From assembly GCA_020809705.1 (NCBI GenBank), contig CP085831.1, positions 3,906,001 through 3,970,000 on the forward strand: 64,000 nucleotides of DNA. The letters run 5' to 3'. Position 1 is the first letter of the stretch. The number at the start of each line of letters is the position of its first letter. The notes beneath the pieces were generated by a model. It ran no database searches. It saw only the letters and a list, made by a program, of their open reading frames with translations, and had not been told where the DNA came from. Below, in pieces: positions 1 through 11,996 of this stretch. Both the position numbers and the translations under genes were made by a program. Origin of the DNA: Calonectria ilicicola (taxonomy: Eukaryota; Ascomycota; Sordariomycetes; Hypocreales; Nectriaceae).

Positions 1-2
1 TC

Positions 3-3000
3 CTGTATATACAAGATAAGGGAGGTAATTCATCAAAACGCTTAGAGGAGTCGAATCTACGTGATGCAATGAGAGAAGTAGCTGTCGGATCTGAAAATGA
101 CACACCCGAAGAAAGCCTGGATACACTGGCAAAGAGGACACCTTTCACGATATCCGGCAATGTGCACAATAAAACAACGTCCAAATTAAAGAGGCGTGCC
201 TCATTCGGAAATACAGTTTCGGTTGATTCACTCTTGAAAGCGTTATCAACGTTACCAGAAGAGTGCGGATCTACGGATAATTTATGGACAACATTCACCA
301 ACAAGATTCAAAAGGATTGGGATCTCGTTCTCTCGGCTATTCAGGACCAAACAAAAGAAATTCGTCAGATTCACTTGGACGAAAAAGATAAATCTTGCCT
401 CAAGGACTTGCATGTCATCAATCCCAAGACGCATAAAGACACCATTCAAAAAACCAAAGGAGGATTATTAGGGGATGTCTATCGCTGGATTCTCAGTAAC
501 GAAAACTTCTGCAAATTCAAGAGCGATCCACAATGCCGACTTTTATGGATTAAAGGAGACCCTGGAAAAGGCAAAACGATGTTGCTGTGTGGTATTATTG
601 ACGAATTGGAGAAACAGACAACTATTAAGATGTCGTATTACTTTTGTCAAGCGACCGAGGATAACAAATGCAGAAGCACAACCGCAGTGTTGAGAAGTCT
701 AATATGGTTTCTCTGTGAAAACAGCCACAATTGGTATCACATATTCGAGAAAAATACGATACTGAGGGAACGAAACTGTTTGAGGATCCATGCGCTTTGG
801 CTGCCTTGGAGAAGATCCTTGGAAACATGCTTGGTGAATCTTGCCTTGAAGATGCATTCTTTATTATAGATGCCTTGGATGAGTGCTCTGACGTCGAAAA
901 TCTTATTCCTGTGATTGCACACTTTTCTCAATCCTTTCCCGCCAAATGGGTAGTATCGAGCCGCAATTGGCCAATGATTGAAGAAAAATTGAAATTTGCC
1001 GACAAGATCAAAGCATCCCTTGAGCTTAATGAGGATTCTATTTCGAATGCGGTAGAGATCTTTATCGACAACAAGGTCGAAACGTTAGCTGGTTTGAAAA
1101 GTTATGACTCGGACACAAAAAATAATGTCCTTACAGAGTTACGCCACAAAGCAAATAACACCTTTCTTTGGGTAGCTTTGGTTTGCTTAGAGCTAGAACG
1201 TCCTCAAGTCAAGTCATGGAACGTCATGGCCAAACTAAACAAAATGCCTGGGAGCCTCAATAAGCTGTACGAGCGCATGCTAGGACAAATATTTGCATCT
1301 GAAAATATAGATCTCTATCGGCAAATTCTTGCTATAGTATTCTCAGCATTTCGGTCAATGAAACTGCAAGAACTGTCCGGCTTCATCAAAGGATATGAAG
1401 CCATTAGTACTGAGGAATTGGAGGACGCAATTGGTGAATGTGGCTCATTTCTGGCTGTGCAGGATGACATTATCCATTTTGTGCACCAATCAGCACAAGA
1501 GTTTCTTGGGGAGCAATCAAGCCAAATTCTTCATTCAGGAATCGTGGGGCAGCATCGTATAATCTTTGAACAGTCACTCAAAGTTCTTTTAGAGCTGAAA
1601 CGTGACATGTACCAGCTCCAGACGCTAGGGGTACTTATTGAAGACGTCGTAAAACCTGCCCCGGATCCATTGTTACACCTTGAATATTGCTGTGTGTATT
1701 GGGTGGATCATTTTGCGGGAATGGAGAGCGACCACAAAATAACCGACTATGATGCAGTTTGTAGGTTTATCAAAACCAAGCTCCTATATTGGCTAGAAGC
1801 TTTGTCATTGTTGGGAAAGATGGCGGAGGGGACTCGGGCAGTAAGAAGGCTATATGCAGTGGTCATGGCGAGTGCCCATTTTCCAAAATGGTAAAATGTG
1901 ACTAACATATTAGTAGCACAAAAATGATGACCTTGGTATTATCGATATTTGTCGAGACATGGAAAGATTTGTGCTCTCGCACCGACAAATCATTGAGGTT
2001 GCGCCACTTCAAGTTTACGCATCGGCGCTGGTTTTTAGTCCCGCTGGTAGTCTAATTCGACAGATGTTTGTAGGAGAAAACCTTAGAGTCGAATCAAATA
2101 TGGCTGAAAGCTGGGGCGCGTGCATACAAACTCTAGTGGACGGTGCAAGGGGGAGGTATGTGTCGATGGCCCTTTCACCCACGAACCAACTCCTCGCTTC
2201 TGTTCCATCGTATGACACAGTTAATATCTGGGATATCTCCTCTGGTCAGCGCATTCGACAGATTGCATGCAAGCCTCGGGTTTCGGCGATTGCGTTTTCG
2301 CCAACGAATCAATGGCTCGCAATAGCATGTGACGAAAGCAAAATAAAAATCTGGGACGTGGATGCAGTAGCATTCATACAGGAGTTGCAACATTACTATG
2401 TTAACCGGCTTGCTTTTTCGCCGGATGGAAAATCGTTGCTATCATGCTCATTCGACAATTTCAAAATGTGGGATCTAATTACTGATGAGTGCATCTGGGA
2501 GACGGGTCGTGGTGGCTTGAATCGGGACGATGTCAAGCCAATTTCATTCTCTGCAGATGGTCGGCAGCTGGCGTCAGGCGGGAACGATAGAAAAGTCAAT
2601 GTCTGGGAGTCGGCCAGCGGCGAGAGCATCCAAATGCTCGAGGGCCACTCTCTTCCGGTGACATCAGTGGTCTTTTCGCCGCACGACTCGCAGTTGTTAG
2701 CGTCAGCCTCCTCTGATCAAACCATAAAAATCTGGAACACGGCGACAGGCACATGCATCAAAACCCTGACAGACCAGGCTAAAGGTATATTGTCGGTCGT
2801 CTTTCTAGATCGTGGCCGTCTTGCATCAGGCTCCCAAGACAAGACCGTTAAGATTTAGGATAATGAGGGCGCATGTGTGCAAACACTAAAAAATCATGGT
2901 CACCCAGTCTTTTCATTAGCATTTGCTCAAGACAAGCAAATACTCATGGCGGCTTCACGAGATGGTGTCGTCAAGATCTGGGACTTGGTAATGGTCCAAA

Positions 3001-4109
3001 ATTCAGAGCAAGTCGAACATCATAAAGCTCGTATCATCCAAGTCGTATTTTCGCACAATGGCCAGTGGTTTGCTTCACTTTCAGATGACCAACATATCAA
3101 GATCTGGCGCGCAGGAACACTTGATTGTATTAAAACCATTCATGCTCTTTTTGAAGTGAACCCACCTGCAAAACTGAAAATTTCACCAAACGGCCGGTGG
3201 CTGATGTATTCTAGTAGAGTATATGCCATATGCTGGGACACCTCGAATTGGAGCCTCATCAAAGAGTTCTATGACATCAATGGGAGTTGTTTTTCTACAG
3301 ATGACAACTTAATCGCATGGGCATCCTACCGCTCACAAGTCGTAGTATTGAACTTGTCTACGTCGATTGAAATGCATTGCTTTCATGTTAAGAACATTGA
3401 GAATCTTCAAGTCGTCTATATGGCTTTTACATTTAATAGTCAACAGCTTGCAGTGGTTACAAAAACCCAGATATGCGTGTATTACATTCCAACTGGCTCT
3501 CTTACCAAAATACTGCCATATAGTAGTGACATGTCCCTAATTGGGATATCGAGGGATTCGAGGCTACTAGCAGGGATTAAATATGACATTCATGGTGTCA
3601 CAGTATGGAATCTACACAGCGGTGCTCTGATTCATAACCTGGATACATCAATCTCAATATCGAACTTCAAACCGAAAAGTCTTGTGATAACGAACAATCG
3701 CATCGCTATAGCCTCGGAAGGCAACGTTCGAATATTAAACATAAAAACACCTGAATCCTATGTGATAAACTTTGAAGGTTATGTTGGTGATGCCACCATT
3801 CAGTTTGATCCTGATGATGATAACCAATTACTCATCAATTCGGACACTTATTATTTGGACAATGCCATACATGATCCGGCAAAGGCGGAAAAGATTTATC
3901 ACGGTTATGAAATCGACTATCGCGGTTACTCCTTCGAGTTTGATGGTGAGTGGATCAGAAAGGGAGGCAAAAATATTTTATGGATTCCTCCGGAGTACCG
4001 GCCACAAGCATATGAACGTTATACAACACTTAAGGGATTTGCAATTAGAGATTCAACAATACTTGTTGGTTGCGAATCAGGATTTCTCCTAAAATTAGAA
4101 TTTACATAA
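3..4109 (+). pseudogene. NACHT-WD40 NLR protein, 5' partial, with frameshift and internal stop
   Basis: STAND/NLR receptor of the fungal NACHT-WD40 type, a family used in non-self recognition and programmed cell death. The frame is open to the left edge, so the N-terminal effector domain lies outside. The Walker A site (GDPGKGKT) is near 558-581 and the Walker B-like stretch IIDALDE near 865-888. WD40 repeats with IWD/VWE endings run from about 2160 to 4100. Three breaks need explaining. At 718-721 the frame shifts; one more A in the AAAA run would restore the family-like reading. At 1841-1916 all frames contain stops, which fits a 76-nt intron (GTAAGA, CTAAC, TAG). At 2856-2858 a TAG sits exactly where the WD40 Trp (KIW-D) belongs, and the same frame continues open to 4109. 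Known for the family: repeat-rich, fast-evolving genes. Inference: a pseudogene, or a real gene with an assembly error in the A run. The TGG-to-TAG change equals CpA-to-TpA on the other strand, as RIP makes. Confidence 0.85.
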
Positions 4110-4258
4110 CTCGTCAAGTTTATCCTGAGTCGTCTGAGGGCCTTTTAGCTGGTAGAAAGCATCTTACATGTGAGCTTGACTTAAATAATAATAAATAAAT
4201 GCGGTGTACTTGGAAAAACATTTTGACACTAATTTTAATTCCTCCCGGAAGACCTTTC

Positions 4259-5389
4259 TTAATCAACCGAACCAACGAATACCACTAGTACGCTAGAAAA
4301 CCTGATGTAAGAGTTAATAAAACGATTAACAAAATCCTTTGGACCATACTAACGCTGCTGCAGCCGCAAATATCTCCGCTCTTTTCGCTGTAGTGACGAG
4401 AGACATCAACACGCAGAATATGACATTAAAGACACATACTAGAACCAATCTGATGATCATTCTCTGCACAAAGTAGAGGACAATTACAGCAGCCATAGGA
4501 GTCAATGATGAGACACCGCAGCCTATAATCGTCACGATAAGACGAACCCGCGCCCCAGAGTATTGGTACAGCTGAGTAGCTTTGCCATAACTGTCAAGGC
4601 TCTCTTCATCTCTGACCAATGGTCTCTATTTAATAGCCATTAATTATTTACTTGTAAGCGTATATAATAACCAACCTTAGTATACTTCCATATCCGATGA
4701 AAGGTTTTGAGCACCGGGCCAATTAGAAAGTTGGATAAGAAGTCGTCCTCTCCCATAGTGCTGCCAAGAAAAAGAAGATCAGTAGTATTTGGTCCAGCTT
4801 AGACTGACGGGTACTGAGAAGAATTGAACAGATCACGTCCAAGGAATTCGAGATCGCCTCCTAAGGATGCGCTGTAAGTATATGAGTCCACAATCTCCCG
4901 CTGTTGGTGCGAAGGCTGTGGTATGGATGCTACACTTCGATACTGCTGCAAAGCCGAATCTGGGAAGTATGGTACGTAGTATTAGCGAATCCAGATGAAT
5001 TGTAGAAGAGGATTATTGTGCTTCCCCATGATTGACTTACAATATTCCCGGAGCTTGGACCGGATTTTCAAGGCCAATTGCCATTGTGTTGCGCCATCGC
5101 CGCCGTGTCTGATGCTGTTCCCAAGATGTGTCCATTCCTGATCATATAGACGCCTTTGGTTAGTTTGGTTGGCATCGATTATCGCCTGTTGGTCAAAGTC
5201 ATATTGTAAGTTGGAGAGCTCTGCTTGCAAATATAGAAGATCCCGAGCGGCGAGAGTGCGATATTGTTTTACGAGAACATGGTCTGTTTCTACCATGAAA
5301 TTGGCGAGTTGAATGTATCCTTTCGGCCTTCTCTTCTCTGAGCTCGGGCACGGGGATTCGGAGTCATGGGCTCTGGACATGGTGGCCAT
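4259..5389 (-). CDS. DUF6594-type fungal membrane protein
   Basis: Five exons join in phase: 5041-5389, 4809-4959, 4676-4760, 4345-4625 and 4259-4292, giving 299 residues. The N-terminal half contains GYIQLANFM and a helical RDLLYLQAEL segment, then KIRSKLREY, typical of the DUF6594 family. The C-terminus has hydrophobic helices (LIVTIIGCGV, AAVIVLYFV, LVLVCVFNVIFCVLM) and ends with VLVVFVG, so it is probably an integral membrane protein. Molecular function of the family is not known. The last donor (GTCC) is weak; I chose it because it restores the spacing before VLVVFVG. An in-frame ATG at 5557 would add 56 residues; 5389 or 5380 fits the family better. It diverges from the gene starting near 5688, about 300 bp away. 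Confidence 0.75.
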
Positions 5390-5687
5390 GTGGCAAAAAA
5401 CAAAGCCGCATCTTGGGAGATGGTCTGCTACGTCCTCTTTATACGGGTCCAAGCAACAGTTAGGCCGCCATGACTTGGGCTTCAAGCTGACAGCCAAATG
5501 GATGAGGCTACTCCCAATATGCATCCAATGAAGCTTACAGTCAATTCCCAGTTTCATCCGACTAGCCAGTCGCCAGTCAATTGATTCAGATCCCGATCAC
5601 GTGATGACACTGTCTATGGTCTCACCTATTCCAAATTGCTTTCCTTCTCCCACAGCCAGGCTAGTTCCCCCCCAATACAACAGCGAC

Positions 5688-6891
5688 ATGACCCAGCGAC
5701 TCCACTCTTGGTTCAAGCTGCTATGGGGATCATCTTCCACGAGCAAGGGCGACGAGGCCGGTTGCGTGAGTACGTTCTTACAAGCTACACAAGCGATAAC
5801 TCACCATTTATAACCCACAGCACGAGTTCGACGCACAGTGTACAGATTTCCCTGGACTACCCCGCGCAACCAACGATGACTCGTTCAAAAAGAAGCCCAT
5901 TGGCGCCTTCTTCGATCCTAAAGCGGACGATAACTTGATTTCCGCTCGATGGCTGCAACAATACGTCGATATCACTCCTGATTGTGAACAGGTAGTGCTA
6001 CAATGGAAGTTTTTACATGCCAAACACGGATTCCGAAGCGTCCATCGCGTGACGAAACGAATGCCCAAAAAAGCCAAGGATGCAGCAATTGTCCTTCACC
6101 GAAACAGGGATATACCGCACCACGACTCCCCACTCGAACAAGAAATAAATACAAGACTCAATAAGCACACTTTGCCATGCCAAAAAGTTCATACAACGCA
6201 TCTAAATCTCAGGCTGCGGATCCCCACCCGTCTCTCCAAAGCGAGGTCAAACGCGACCAGGCAGTCATGCGGTCACATCAATGATGATGCAGGTTCTGAT
6301 CCGTCGGATGCATACGAACATATCGACTATATCGATCTCGAAGGTGTCAAAGAGCTCCTTCGAATTTACCAAGATCATTCTGGGAAGCAATTCACTGGTG
6401 CTTCACACGAAACCCCAATACGACAGGGTACATCCAACTTCGCATCTCCACTACCTCCTGCTTCGGTTTCTGCTTCCTTTGTCAACAACACCACCCCATG
6501 CGTGAAGTCTAATAGCCTTCACATTGATGATCTAGCCACCGATAATGTCGAAATCGCAGAGTCTACCTCTAGCCAAGATGCTCAACGACCACTTCTAACA
6601 TTAGCTGCCTTAGCTGCCCATGATAACCATATAGGAGAAACCGACGCAGTGGTTCAGAGATCCTTTGTCATTGATACACATTTCCAGCCTCCAGGAGAAC
6701 CCGTGGATCAGGAGACATACCAACCACTTGATCGCTTGACCCCAATTTCTTCTCTCTCATCAATCGGTGGGCAAATTCCTTTCCCTGACGACTACTGGAC
6801 CTGGGATAAAGCCAAACAAAATTACTTTCATAATGAAACCGGCCCAGATGGGAGGGAACAAACAGTGTGGTACCCTCGATCGTTTGACTGA
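5688..6891 (+). CDS. Conserved-looking fungal protein of unknown function
   Basis: Two exons, 5688-5765 and 5821-6891, are joined by a 55-nt intron with a perfect GTGAGT donor and CACAG acceptor, giving 382 residues. An ATG at 5604 lies upstream in the same frame and could be used instead. I do not recognise a domain. The early part has an aromatic, basic segment (ARWLQQYVDI then WKFLHAKHGF), the middle is polar and low in complexity, and the last 40 residues (DDYWTWDKAKQNYFH) have two Trp and a Tyr-Phe pair spaced somewhat like a WW module. That similarity is weak. It may share a bidirectional promoter with the DUF6594-type gene on the other strand. Confidence 0.6.
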
Positions 6892-7497
6892 GAAAGATAT
6901 CTTTATGTTGGCAATTCTTTAGCTGCCTAGGCTTGCACAAGAAACTGGACATCGCATTTCATTTAACAGCGTTTTTAAAGACCATAAGGGAAATAAATAA
7001 GCCTATGAATTATAGTACAATTCAAGTTTTTAATAATAAATCACAGTGTAGCCCAACCAAGAAAAAAACATTTCTTTCATATCAAGTACCCTATTGCACC
7101 GTAGACTAATCATTTGTTCCTCGTATATGTGTGCGCCGCATCCTTCTATCTAAGCACATCCTAGACCTCTATATTCATCCTTTGGAAAGCCCCCATGTAT
7201 TTTAAGTGCATACATTTGTACTATTGTTCGAAAGGCCTTCCACTGAAATAAACAAAAGAAAAAAAGAAAAGAAGAAAAAGGTCTTATGACAGACACACAG
7301 CACAAACAGAAAAGAGAGCGGCAACTTATAAAAGCAAAAAGTAATTGGAAAAGACATTGCCAAATTGCTCGTATCCAGCCTTCAAACACATCCAACGCCA
7401 GGCCCTGAAGTCCCCGCTCCCTCCCAAACATTATTTATCTTTGTATTTCATTACGGTCGTATATCTAAAAAAAAAAGTTGCAGTCGGTTCGCTGGGT
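6892..7497. other. Intergenic spacer between convergent genes
   Basis: AT-rich 3' sequence between two genes that end toward each other. It holds A-rich and T-rich tracts suited to polyadenylation (for example near 7245-7280). No reading frame in it looks coding. Confidence 0.5.
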
Positions 7498-8289
7498 TTA
7501 CTTGGAAGGGCTCGACTTGGTTCTTGCTCTCTCTGCTACCTCCGTTGTACTGAGAGATGTCAGAGACAAAGCCCTCTCTTCGAAGACCGGATCGATGGTA
7601 GTTCCTCGACTGGATGACGGGATCGTAGTTGCAGGATTTAATTGGACCCACACAGGTTGCTGTTGCTTCTCTCGGCGCTTCTGGGCGACTAGTTCTGCTT
7701 CCCTCGTCGCTTGTGGGATGTTAGATAAATAGGTAGCTTGTGAATTTAGTAGGAACTCACCCTTGCTACGACCATCAATGATTGCAGCTACAAATCGTGT
7801 GTCAAGTGCTACTTTGGAGCACCGGTTCGGTTGGATCCCATTCTCAACAGCGTCAATAATCTTTTTCGTGATTTGAAACTCTTGGATGAGGTAAAATCCC
7901 AGGATCAGATGGATGTTGTGTTGTTCGAGAACGTAGATTCTGGGCTCGCTAATGACAATTCCAAGGTCAGGGGATTGGATGACGGCATTATTGACAAATC
8001 CAATAGGCTTGAAGCGGCAGCCTGAGATAGGAGTAAATTCGACGGATGTGAGTAGCGGGCGAACTTCGAGGCCGGCCCGTCGAGCGAGATTGAGGGAGAT
8101 AAAAGAGTTCTTGCTTCCAGTATCGACAAGAGCCTTCTCCTCGACACCGATCGTATTGACTGGGGATGAAACGTCCCATAGTAGACGATAGTGGTAGATC
8201 TCGGATAACGCCGAAGGTGTAAGTGCCCGATGGCTAGATGATGGAGAATGACTGATGACTGAGCGAGAGGATGGTCGAGATGAAGACAT
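7498..8289 (-). CDS. Retropepsin-like aspartic protease domain protein
   Basis: Single exon, 263 residues, ATG at 8289. Residues 50-70 read KALVDTGSKNSFISLNLA, matching the catalytic Asp-Thr-Gly-Ser active site of retropepsin-like (gag-pol type or DDI1-like) aspartic proteases. A later hydrophobic ILGFYLIQEF resembles the ILG segment near the protease flap/dimer region. The N-terminal 30 residues are Ser-rich and the C-terminal 70 residues are polar and Gln/Arg-rich, so probably disordered. There is no reverse transcriptase, integrase or LTR next to it, so it is either a domesticated protease domain or a lone retrotransposon scrap kept intact. The full-length frame without stops favours a host gene. 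Confidence 0.6.
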   Translation of the reverse strand: MSSSRPSSRSVISHSPSSSHRALTPSALSEIYHYRLLWDVSSPVNTIGVEEKALVDTGSKNSFISLNLARRAGLEVRPLLTSVEFTPISGCRFKPIGFVNNAVIQSPDLGIVISEPRIYVLEQHNIHLILGFYLIQEFQITKKIIDAVENGIQPNRCSKVALDTRFVAAIIDGRSKGEFLLNSQATYLSNIPQATREAELVAQKRREKQQQPVWVQLNPATTIPSSSRGTTIDPVFEERALSLTSLSTTEVAERARTKSSPSK

Positions 8290-9935
8290 GGTACCGGCTT
8301 GGGTAGCTACGGGGGCTAATCAGCGTCGATGATGTCCGCACAAAAGTACGTGATGAATTTGATGAATCGTCTTGGTGGCGATGGGGGCTAAATCGGTCTG
8401 GCGATCAGAGGGATACGTAGGGGTCCACTGAGCTGCAAGGTGCAAGAGACTCAAAACCTCGTGGTTTCGATGCGGTGAAGCAATGAATGTGTCACGTGGA
8501 GCTGCTTTGTTGGCTACTGCATGTCGCAGACTTAAGCCAATGTCCTGAGCTTTATGTTTCCTCTTAAGCTACGTCATGGGGAATTAAAGACCTCAGGCTA
8601 ATTTGAACCTCAGAACGATAGCGAAATCGTAGGGAAAAAAACTAAGATGCGGATCAATACAATGCATTTTGGGTATCGGACCTTGGCACTGGTGTCATCA
8701 AATAGAATCGCATGTGTGAACTTATTTTCCGTCCCAGGATCGACATGACATCAAGATCCCCAGGGGCGCCATGCGGCTCGCTAAAACTCGCAGCGTAGAA
8801 GCTGATGGGTTAAACAATGCCTAGTGGGAGGAAAGTGACACAACGTCAGACAGTCACCCAGAAGAGCGCGGCAGAAACAGGCCATCGTGGCTGAGGGCGG
8901 TCAGCTCAAAGTCGTCGCTATTTTTATCCCACCAATTGACGAATATACAGGGACTAGTATTGCGCTGAGTTGTTGCATGTGATGACAAACTCACGACAGA
9001 TTGGATGATGCAACTCATGATTGTTGCAGGTACACTCAAATTCGGTACACCTTTTCTTACATTATAGGTACTGGAACACTCACGCTATAAAATGCAAAAA
9101 TTCAGGATTTGTGATACTTTTAAGTGGCGTAATTGTCTGACCTAAGGGTAATTTTCAGTTTGGTCCATTTCATGACCGTAGACTGATGCCTTGTTGATAA
9201 ATCTTGGATGAGATTTCCTTTGGGGGGGGGGGGGACACTACAAGCGATTAAATGGCATCCAACCAAGTTGAATTATCAGCTAGTATTGGTGGCATCTACA
9301 GGGCGTTAGCCTTTTTTGCCAAAATCCGAACGTTGTCACACCATCAGACACCTCTAAAATCGATTCGAAATTCCGACATACCAGCGCAAATATGGAATAC
9401 TGGAAGAAGGCCTCAGCTCCCAAATTATTTTGGTAAATATTTCACGGCTATACATTCCTTCAAAGTGTGATGCAGAGAACTTTTCAGTAGTTGTATATTA
9501 ATAATAGATGTTTTATGTCCTCCAATTGAGCGCGCCAAAGAGATGAGTAACTTAATTTACACAAACTCAACTACAGTCAACAGATAATAAATAGGCTTGC
9601 CATCGCACCAACAAGCGGTAAGGATTAACAGACATGGAAAGCTACACTACAAAACGATGCCCTATTACCCCATAGTCTCCTCTGATGGCATCATTTTGAT
9701 CGTATTCTCTTGGAAATTGGCACAACTATTGGGTTTACGAGACTTTGAACATCAAGATTAGCGATCTGATTTGCTAGCACATAGTTTGAATAACTTCTAA
9801 TCTATCATCCAATCATCCTGTTGGGCTTTAATTCCCTTAGCCAGAAAACCGATATTCTCTTCTCGACACTGCCTCAGTCGCCCACATCCGGAAGTTACCA
9901 ACAGGAACTGTCATCACGGGTCCCACGAGATCCAC
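8290..9935. other. Long intergenic region without a clear gene
   Basis: About 1.6 kb in which I see no convincing gene on either strand; open frames are short and lack start context or family motifs. It contains a G13 homopolymer (9222-9234) and one CGGCTATA octamer at 9445-9452. The nearest 8289 start is probably served by sequence just upstream at 8290-8500. Confidence 0.5.
9222..9234. repeat. G13 homopolymer
   Basis: Thirteen consecutive G residues in intergenic DNA. Such runs are length-unstable and error-prone in sequencing, so the true length may differ. Confidence 0.9.
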
Positions 9936-10613
9936 TTAACCAGTAACACACAGGTCTTGATGAGCGGAAAACTGAACATTCTTGGCGTTTATCTTTATAC
10001 CACCTGATTCCGGAGCTATTGCTAGGGGAATATCCGTAAAATTGGTTCCAGCGAAGTCCGCTGTGGCTTCATTAACTCCGTCGGCGAATGAACTTAGGTT
10101 GGCGAATAATTCCTGAAATTGGTCCGTTGGGGGCGGTTGTGAGCGGTCCGTCGGGACACTGTTCAGCACTGTTTGTAACATGCCATCCTCAGTCACATTG
10201 ATGGTATAGGTATCCACAATAGTCTTGTCGAACATGTTGATATCAACGGTCGTCATGTCTCTCCTCATATTGTAATGAATCTTGAGGTTTTGGGCAATAA
10301 TTATTGTGTTGCTGACAAACTCGACTGTGAGACCAAATGTGGTGTCCAGCAAGAGGGAACCGAGATCTCCAGATGGACCGGCATCGTCATGGTCTGAGGC
10401 AGCGTAATCATATTGCAAGACCACCTGCCCATCGGGGCAGGTCATGGTTGGGTTTTGGCCTGGATTTAAGGTGGACGACATGGCGAAGGAGAAGAAGCCC
10501 TCAGCTCTTACACTAACCCGAGGCCGAAGACAAACCTTGGGGGTATACGAATTGAGATTTTTCAAGAAGTAATCTCTGAGGGTCTTGCGATCGATAACCA
10601 CCGTATTATCCAT
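9936..10613 (-). CDS. Hypothetical protein, 225 residues
   Basis: Single exon, ATG at 10613, stop just after CVTG. I do not recognise the family. The protein alternates beta-prone stretches (for example NTIIIAQNLKIHYN and IVDTYTINVTEDG) with polar loops, suggesting a beta-rich fold. There is no signal peptide at the chosen start and no transmembrane helix. A proline cluster (QPPPT) separates the two halves. The ORF is long and clean enough to be real, but an upstream exon adding an N-terminus cannot be excluded. Confidence 0.5.
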   Translation of the reverse strand: MDNTVVIDRKTLRDYFLKNLNSYTPKVCLRPRVSVRAEGFFSFAMSSTLNPGQNPTMTCPDGQVVLQYDYAASDHDDAGPSGDLGSLLLDTTFGLTVEFVSNTIIIAQNLKIHYNMRRDMTTVDINMFDKTIVDTYTINVTEDGMLQTVLNSVPTDRSQPPPTDQFQELFANLSSFADGVNEATADFAGTNFTDIPLAIAPESGGIKINAKNVQFSAHQDLCVTG

Positions 10614-11996
10614 TGCGACTCGAGGGTATTCCGAAAGATTATTTGAGGTTAGTGTTGATGTATTGGTGAAGAGGCAGAGGTGTCTCTTTTATATTCAGCA
10701 CACGTCTGCTCCCCCCATATTTGAACCCCGGACTCACAATAGGATCATAGTTGCATTAGTGCGGGCTGCAACATTTCAATGATGTGCCAGCCACCATCAT
10801 TCGGCACTTATTTGCCGGCCGTTATTGGACAGTCGTGTGCTTCTACCAGAAAGACCAGCTACCAATCCACTGGGACTAAAGCGCAAGCTTAGTCTGCGCG
10901 AATAAGAATATGGCAATGTTGGATCATGTCAAAGACGCTATATGTCACCTATTTCTGGCGTGGCTGGCTGATTTCCTGGCTTACCTACTTAGCCTACCCT
11001 ACCAGCGTTGCCAGCGTGGCCAGCTGAATTATCAAGCTCCATCTAGCATCCCTCCTGGTGCAACGACTCAATCTAGACTCTGACATCCCCACTTGGTATA
11101 ATTCTTAGTGGAATCCGGTGGACAAGTCTTTCTCCACTCGTTGTGTCATCCTTGACACGGCTGATTGGCTGAATGCCAGCCACCTCTGAAATCCAAACTT
11201 GTTTGTTTGCCCAGTTCGATTGAATTCTCCAACACAATCATTTTGTACTCGACTTCTTTACCCGTTCTGTACATTGTGCGCCTATCACATACCACTCTTA
11301 ATAAATCACTAAAACATCAATCACGAACACTATCTTTTTTTTTGGGAAGGTATGTACATCTAATATCTCAATATATCTTTTGTTTGGTGCGAACAGGATC
11401 CACCGAAATTTGATGATGTTTTGGTAAAATTGCTATGTGGAAGTGTACATTGTTGCTTAGGGACAGATCAGCGACAACTGGCTGGCTATCCCGGCGCCAA
11501 AAAAACCCAAACAACAATATTTGAGCATTTAAATAACGGAAACATGGATATTTTGTTTCCAGGCTTACAGATACATACACATCTCGCAATCCCTGCCAAG
11601 CCCAATTCGAGCGATCGCCCCGACGCTGGCGATGACCCGACCCTACTACAGTTCTCAAGCCTTAGGAGCTTGTCCTGGTCAAGCCTCGAGACTGCGACTA
11701 GGGAATGGATAAGTTGTACGATTCACCACGACCGGAGTTTTCGATAGCATCCCTACTAAGCTGCAAATGTGATCTAGAACGCAACCGACATGGGATATAT
11801 GCAACATTCAAGCAGGCCAATTCTTGCGCAATCATCTGCTCACGATTTATTGTATTAATGTTGCCGCACTTTCACTTCAGCTGACTTACCATCGCAAACT
11901 TGTGCGAATAAGAGGACATATTCAATCTATTCAAGTCACCAAATATTAAATTAAATAGATTGTCTATATCTGCATATCTAATTTCCCTCTATGGTG
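10614..11996. other. Intergenic region, no gene seen
   Basis: Several frames of 80-110 codons exist (for example 11421-11747) but lack family motifs and overlap each other on both strands. The part next to 10613 serves as promoter for the hypothetical gene; the part near 11997 is the 3' end of the arylsulfotransferase-family gene. Confidence 0.45.

Noticed and set aside
625..931. Minus-strand frames across the NACHT region
   Set aside because: Antisense shadows of the NLR coding sequence.
1892..1916. A 25-nt intron in the NLR gene
   Set aside because: Far below usual fungal intron size; a 76-nt intron from GTAAGA at 1841 uses the same branch and acceptor region.
11368..11747. Overlapping frames of about 100 codons on both strands
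   Set aside because: Mutually overlapping, no family motif, no splice partners found.
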